A stretch of DNA of 64,000 bases from Papaver somniferum (taxonomy: Eukaryota > Streptophyta > Magnoliopsida > Ranunculales > Papaveraceae): the NCBI RefSeq assembly GCF_003573695.1, contig NW_020621936.1:7688001-7752000 (forward strand), given 5' to 3'. This document shows, piece by piece, positions 58,985 through 64,000 of the stretch (the stretch's first letter is position 1; each line of letters opens with the position of its first letter). Made by a program: the position numbers and the translations under genes. The notes beneath the pieces were generated by a model, which was given only the letters and a program-made list of their open reading frames with translations, was not told where the DNA came from and searched no databases.

Positions 58985-59345
58985 AATATGTGAATGTAGA
59001 GGATCGGTTTTTCTCTTCGGACCGGTTATACCATGACACCTAACATAGGTTAAGATCGGTTCTACAAAGTTTCCAAATATAGATAGGGACCGGTTTTACC
59101 ATGACTCCCAACAATAGTTAGGATCGGTTATACCATGACTCCCAATATAGGTGAGGACCGGTTCTACCAAGACTCCCAACAATACCTAGGATCTACCATG
59201 TATCCCAATATAAGTAAGGATCGGTTCTACCAAGACTCTCAACATAAATCAAGATCGGTTCTATCGCATATCCCAAACTACGTAAAGATCGGTTCTACCA
59301 TAACTCTCAACATAAGTCATGATCGGTTCTACCAAAGTTCTTACC
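58985..59345. repeat. GGATCGGTT minisatellite of D1
   Basis: About ten units of roughly 30-45 bp: GATCGGTTCTACCAWGACTC with CCCAACATARGT linkers, in the LTR. Confidence 0.8.
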
Positions 59346-59962
59346 TCGGTTCGAATTGGTCATCCAATAGTTCTTCAATGAAAATAGGACCAAAACGCCT
59401 ATTGATTACTTTCTGATTATGAAACAAGTTTCGTATATGTACTTCCTTTAAACATATGTAATCAAACATAGTTTCCTAAGATGAAATCATACATATATAC
59501 AATACACAATCAAGTAACGAGTTACATAGATCATGTTGATATCGCATTTGCGAAGTTCAATAGATAAACGTTGTACTTCGTAATAAAATATTTTTCCTTG
59601 ACACTTTGATCGTAACAAAACAACCAAGTCTAATACTAGAGTATTTAATATAGCCTCGCATGTTATGATTTCAATCTTAAACGACTTGAAAGCAACGATA
59701 GAAGCTGAAACAAGTCAAGTCAGTATTACTAACCTCAAGTGGAAGGATGATGTCTTCACTGTAGTCAATATGCCTTCACGATCTTCGAGTCTTCATAGTA
59801 ATACTTGTATGTCTCAACATTACTAGACTTTCTAGTCTAACCTAAACGAAGTTGAATTTAGTACATTTTATCAAGCGACTCTAATTGAGTTTTGACACTA
59901 AATATGACAACCAAACTTGACATACCAACGCTTGGTGGGTTCAACCGAGCAATGGTCCGATA

Positions 59963-60795
59963 AAACTATTCTCCTGGGAAATTCTTTAAACCATCTAGAG
60001 GATTAAGACAAGGAGATCCCTTATCTTTCGTATTCTCTATGGAGGCCCACTTTAGAAGTCTGATAAATGCTAAGCAGTTGGATATAATTCATGGTACCAG
60101 AATCTTCCCTCAAGCTCCATTCATAAGCCACCTCCTTTTTGATGATGACTGTATGGTGTTCAGTAAACCTAATATGGAAGAATTCAAAAATCTGGTTCAA
60201 GTCTCCAGTGAATTTAGTAGCACTTCAGGCCAATCATCAATTCCTCTAAATCTGGCATTTTCTTCAGAAAAATTACTAGTACTGACATTGCTGACAGCAT
60301 AAGTAATTTCATGCAAGTTCAGAAGATTGATATAAAGGACAAGTACTTAAACTCTCTCATTTTCACCAAGAAAAACATTATACAAGCTTTCAAGCCTTGC
60401 ATTCACAAGATCAAGTTCAGATTAGCAAGGTAGAAAAACACTTTATCCATTGTAGGAAAAGCTACCCTGACGCGCTCTGTGACTTCAAGCACCTATCAGG
60501 TAAATTACTTTAAACTTCCCAAATCTTGCAAGGAGATGAAAACAATATAAACGGATTTCTTTTAGGACAAAGATCCTGAGAAACCAAAAGGTCTATACTT
60601 CATCGCATGGGATTGTATATGCAAGATAAAAGAGCTAGGGGCTTAGGATTCAAAAATATGGATTTCTTCAATGATGCTATGATAACAAAAATAGCTTGGA
60701 GGCTGATATCAGAACCACATTTGAAAAGGCGAGGGTACCCAAATATACCTCAAGCTAAAACTTTTCCGACCTATAAGTCCTTTCCCCGAAAGTGA
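59963..60795 (+). pseudogene. LINE (non-LTR) reverse transcriptase fragment, part 1
   Basis: Frame 1: SPGKFFKPSRGLRQGDPLSF, then ISHLLFDDDCMVFSKP, where plant LINEs have FADD, so Ala is replaced by Asp next to the catalytic pair, then EFSSTSGQ. After a stop at 60301 the thumb-like section continues with frameshifts (SNFMQVQKIDIKDKYL, LSIVGKATLTRSV), and at 60607-60795 GLGFKNMDFFNDAMITKIAWRL. The RT fingers and the endonuclease are missing; D1 lies immediately upstream. RT would copy LINE RNA at the target site. Decayed by several breaks. Confidence 0.82.
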
Positions 60796-63548
60796 TTGTC
60801 TATGGATAAGAGATCGATACAATACAACTAATCGGTTCACGCGTCTATGGATACGAGATCGAGACAATACAACAACAAAGTGTGTTTACTTGATATAAAG
60901 GTTCGGACTTAACCAAACACAATAGGATTGCTTATCAAGTAAATAGGATATTAACGCTTATGCTATTTACTTTAATTATAATAAAAATAATTATAATGCA
61001 AAAATATAAAGTAAATGACACAACAAGATTTTGTTAACGAGGAAACCGCAAATGCAGAAAAACCCCGGGACCTTGTCCAGAAATGAATACTCTCAGGATT
61101 AAGCCGCTACACAAAATTACACCTAACTTCGTATAGTTGAGACCAAGTACCTAACTATAGAGTATACCTAGTTCCATCTGTATTCCCACGCCTCCAACAT
61201 ATAAATAAGTCACGTACTTGGAACAATCCGTTTGGTTCGTATTCCAAATAGTAAAGGAACAAGAAATCTGTTTGGTAACAACTCTCTTCAACCAAGTGAT
61301 ATGAGTCGTACAAAGGCTCTTCCGTTTATCTTAACATAAACTCCTTCGTCAGGTCTAGATCTATCTTATGTTTAATCACCCGAAGGTAATCGGTTAAGAT
61401 TAAGCCAACAACACCTTTAATCCCAAAAGAACCGTGTTGATGCCGATCTACTCAATTAATCAATCCAATCTACCACAAGGATAAACCGATTATTAATTGG
61501 ATCCTCTTTTCCCAAACAAGTATTGTGCACACCAAAGATTATAAAACCCAAGTCAGATCTTCAATATCTTCTTTGTCTTCAAATCTTCTTTAATCTTCAA
61601 TAAACACCTGCACACAATCACTTGAATCTCTTGTGATCAATCACGCACAGAATGGAGTCTGTTAACAATGGATTATCACAAGATCGTCTTTAGAACTAAC
61701 AACAGTCTAAAGATCCCTGTCGAAACACTGAACTAGTTTGGGTGAATTTTATATCAGAAGAGAAGATTCTCAAGCATAAACAAACTAGGTGCAATCATAT
61801 TTCAACCACAATTAGTCAATCAAATCAATCGAAAACAAAGATAAACCGCAATTATCTAGTTTCCCACCAACGGGTCTTGCCAGAGCTTCTCAATCCCAAA
61901 GAAGACTTTAAAATGAGCGGTCGTAAGAGATTTCACCTAGTTAGATTACTCTCCTCTCCGATATGCGGCTACACCAGTAACAATGACAAAAGAGAAAGTC
62001 AAATTTTTATGAAGGATTAGTTTGTTAGAAAGGAAAACTTCGTGTATTTATAGACAAGGAAGTTTGGAAACCAAGGAATTTCCAAAACCGAAAATATTCT
62101 CAAGATACTCAATATATTCCAGATTCGGTTTTCATAATTCTTGGAAAAATATAATCGAAATCTCTTGGAAAATCTTAATTAGCAAATGCACATTACTAAT
62201 TCCAATAATTTCCTTCCAAGATAAATTGATAACCTTAATTAAAAGATTCTTAACTTACTTATGTTTCGATTCTGGGATTCTCTTCCATTTAGCCTTTAAG
62301 GAATATCGTTGAAGAATTATAGAATTAAACATTCTCAGCACGTGTTCAAAGTTTGTCGACATCTTTACTTTGTAAGTTCTCTTTCACACCTACAATCTTG
62401 AAACCGATTTGCCACACTTCCAAACAAGTTTAGAATCGGTTCATCTGACTTTCAAGAACTATGTGATTGATCAAACCAAACATTCAATCACACTCATGGG
62501 TTTGCGGTTCTACCAAAACAAGTTTCGGTTATACCTCCATGTGAGTACTAAGCATAGTCACACTAGATTACCAAAGATATGGTTGACTAGGTACTAGGAT
62601 CGGTTCCCCACATATATATGGTATCTAACTTATATGTTTTGCACCCCTTCACAGGATCGGTTCCCCTTTCTTCTGTAAATTTGTTGCACCCCTACAAGGA
62701 TCGGTTCCCTATTGCATTGCACCCCTTACTAGGATCGGTTCCCTTCACCCCTTACAAGGATCGGTTCCCCTACACCCTTTACTAGGATCGGTTCCCTTCA
62801 CCCCTTACAAGGATCGGTTCCCTCTTCCCGTGGCAGTCACAAAACCGATACATACCAAGGTGATTACTTAAGATTGGTTTTACTAATAAAAGTTCTACCA
62901 ATACAAAAGTCAGGCCTTTGTGAATAGTTCTACCAAGAACACAACAAGTTGTGACGGTTCTAGTTTATCACACATATTGGTTTTTCATAAGATATGCAAT
63001 GAATAACAAACCAATAATGCCTGGCAATTTACTTTTCGGTTCACAAAACAAGTTTATGAACTTACTTCCTTAGAACACATGTAAACATTGTTCCCTAGGA
63101 TGAAATCTCACCTTATACCCATACATAATCACAATAGCATCCAAATGATTATGGCGACGTCTTATCTATAAAGTTTAATGGTTAAGCAATAAACCTCGTA
63201 TTGTACTCCTTAATACTATGTCTATCTAGAGTCCAACATGCTTCGCAGTTATGTTTTCAATATGCACGACTTGAAAGATACGTTAGGGAATGAAACAGTT
63301 CAAGTCAAATATCACTAACCTCAAGTGGAAGGATGATTGTAGTTGTTGTAGCTCCTCGCTTCTTCACATCTTCAAGACTTCGCAATACTTGTAATGTCTC
63401 ATATCTAATGCTTTCAAGCTAACCTATACGAAGTTTAACTCTAGTACATAATCAAGCGACTCTTAACATGAGTTTTGGTTCACAAAAATATGACAACCAA
63501 ACTTGACATACCAACGCTTGGTGGGTTCAACCGAGAAATGCTCTAACA
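60796..63548 (-). repeat. D2: minus-strand LTR of the diverged copia family
   Basis: Ends CCGAGAAATGCTCTAACA at 63548, the complement of the TGTTAGAGCA LTR start. TATA TATAAATACAC on the minus strand near 62050. The stretch GTTAACGAGGAAACCGCAAATG (first 20 bases from 61033) is shared in reverse with the C-family LTR. About 2.75 kb with no internal region, so a solo LTR; it splits the LINE. The left edge near 60796 is approximate and no target duplication was confirmed. Confidence 0.7.
62585..62825. repeat. GGATCGGTTCCC minisatellite of D2
   Basis: Seven or eight units, ACWAGGATCGGTTCCC with CTTCACCCCTT linkers of 25-30 bp. Same core word as in D1 but a different linker, so the arrays expanded separately. 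Confidence 0.85.
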
Positions 63549-64000
63549 ACATTCTCTATAGTCATCTACCACGAAAGCTTCCCATTTTAAAGACCAAGAT
63601 GTAGTCAGAATGAGCACAAAGCCCAAGACTACTGATTCTTGGATATGGAAAGAAATCCTAAAAGGAGTGGCCAACTTTCAGAAATATTACAGATGGAAAG
63701 TTGAAAATAGGGAAAAAGTTCATATTTGGGAGGATAGATGGGTCCACAACAAAGATACCATTCTGGTGAAACCTCCTCAATGCCATGATGATCTCATTAC
63801 AGTCAATCAGCTGACAAACTCTAGTGGAGAGTTGGATACCAACTCTATCGCTATATAGTTCTCTCTTACAAATGAATTAGCTATCCAAGACACTCTTTTT
63901 GATCTTCATGAAGAAGATACCAGAAGATGGACTATAACTAGAAAAGGGGAGTTCACCGTGAAGTACTTGTATGACGAGCAAATCTCTGAGAAATATGAAG
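63549..64000 (+). pseudogene. LINE C-terminal region, part 2 (runs off the window)
   Basis: After D2 the LINE resumes: TDSWIWKEILKGVANFQKYY, WKVENREKVHIWEDRWV, then after the stop at 63856 EEDTRRWTITRKGEFTVKYLY. These are the conserved W-x-W-K-x-[IL]-x-x-G, [VI]-x-[IV]-W-x-D-x-W and W-x-x-x-x-x-G-x-F-[ST]-V-[KR]-x-x-Y blocks in the C-terminal part of plant LINE ORF2 (zinc-finger-like RT-associated region). Truncated by the window end. Confidence 0.82.

Larger units (their letters stand above)
54702..59962 (-). mobile_element. D1: minus-strand LTR of a diverged copia family, with insertions
   Basis: Pieces 54702-55158, 57557-57861 and 58775-59962 align in order with D2 (60796-63548): AGTAAAGGAACAA, GGCTCTTCCGTTTA, ATTTATAGAC, the GGATCGGTT repeats, and the end CCAACGCTTGGTGGGTTCAACC. 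The end word is the complement of the TGTTAGAGCA...CAAGCGTTG start of the C-family LTR, so D is a distant relative in reverse. It is interrupted by C3 and by a Helitron. Minus-strand TATA TATAAATAG at about 57690. The terminal CTCTAACA is eroded. Confidence 0.65.

Overview
The window is eukaryotic, intergenic plant DNA made almost entirely of nested transposable elements. The evidence is AT-rich sequence, plant-type LTR retrotransposons (copia with an initiator-Met tRNA primer site, Tat-like gypsy), GT-AG introns, TATA boxes of the form TATAAATA, a plant-type LINE and a Helitron. A large-genome eudicot is likely; a poppy relative is possible but cannot be shown from the sequence. No intact host gene was found, and no rRNA, tRNA or CRISPR array. 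There is one assembly gap of 244 N at 33271-33514.

Layout. 803-33246 is bounded by related inverted ends, so I read it as one large TIR element (about 10 kb once insertions are removed). It carries a TBC-domain (Rab-GAP) exon fragment and long tracts of a TTACACATG-type minisatellite. Three things lie inside it: a small hAT-like element (946-1695) in the left TIR, a gag-only copia element with 2.5-kb LTRs (C1, 5035-11402, TSD CACAT), and a Tat-like gypsy element (T-outer, 15665-31518). T-outer contains a younger sister copy (T-inner, 17769-26675, TSD ATTTC). Right of the gap is a second copia copy (C2, 33705-48396), whose 3' LTR is split by a different gypsy element (G1, 40247-46383). From 48.4 to 64 kb there are broken pieces: an inverted copia LTR fragment, an unassigned LTR-like block, a reverse-oriented relative of G1 (G2, 49973-54217), copia LTR pieces (C3), two minus-strand LTRs of a diverged copia family (D1, D2), a Helitron with a Stowaway-like MITE inside it, and a LINE split by D2.

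The most interesting signal is the antisense gene of the gypsy elements. Both T copies are transcribed on the minus strand (PBS, TATA, gag, RNase H and integrase all agree), but between the end of pol and the 3' LTR each carries a plus-strand gene with several GT-AG introns. The predicted proteins have long coiled coils and acidic tails, and the inner one has a PKKRKV nuclear-localisation motif. G2, a separate gypsy family, has a similar spliced antisense ORF in the same position. Introns in this orientation would survive retrotransposition, because they lie on the strand complementary to the genomic RNA. Extra antisense ORFs are known in the Tat lineage; the multi-exon structure and its recurrence in two families are what deserve checking.

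The two T copies are complementary partial elements: the inner keeps gag and protease but has lost RT, RNase H and integrase, while the outer keeps RNase H and integrase but has lost RT and most of gag. C1 and C2 seem to encode only gag-like protein. G1 has an RT with an in-frame duplicated YVDD segment and a lost motif-A aspartate. None of the retroelement ORFs is intact.
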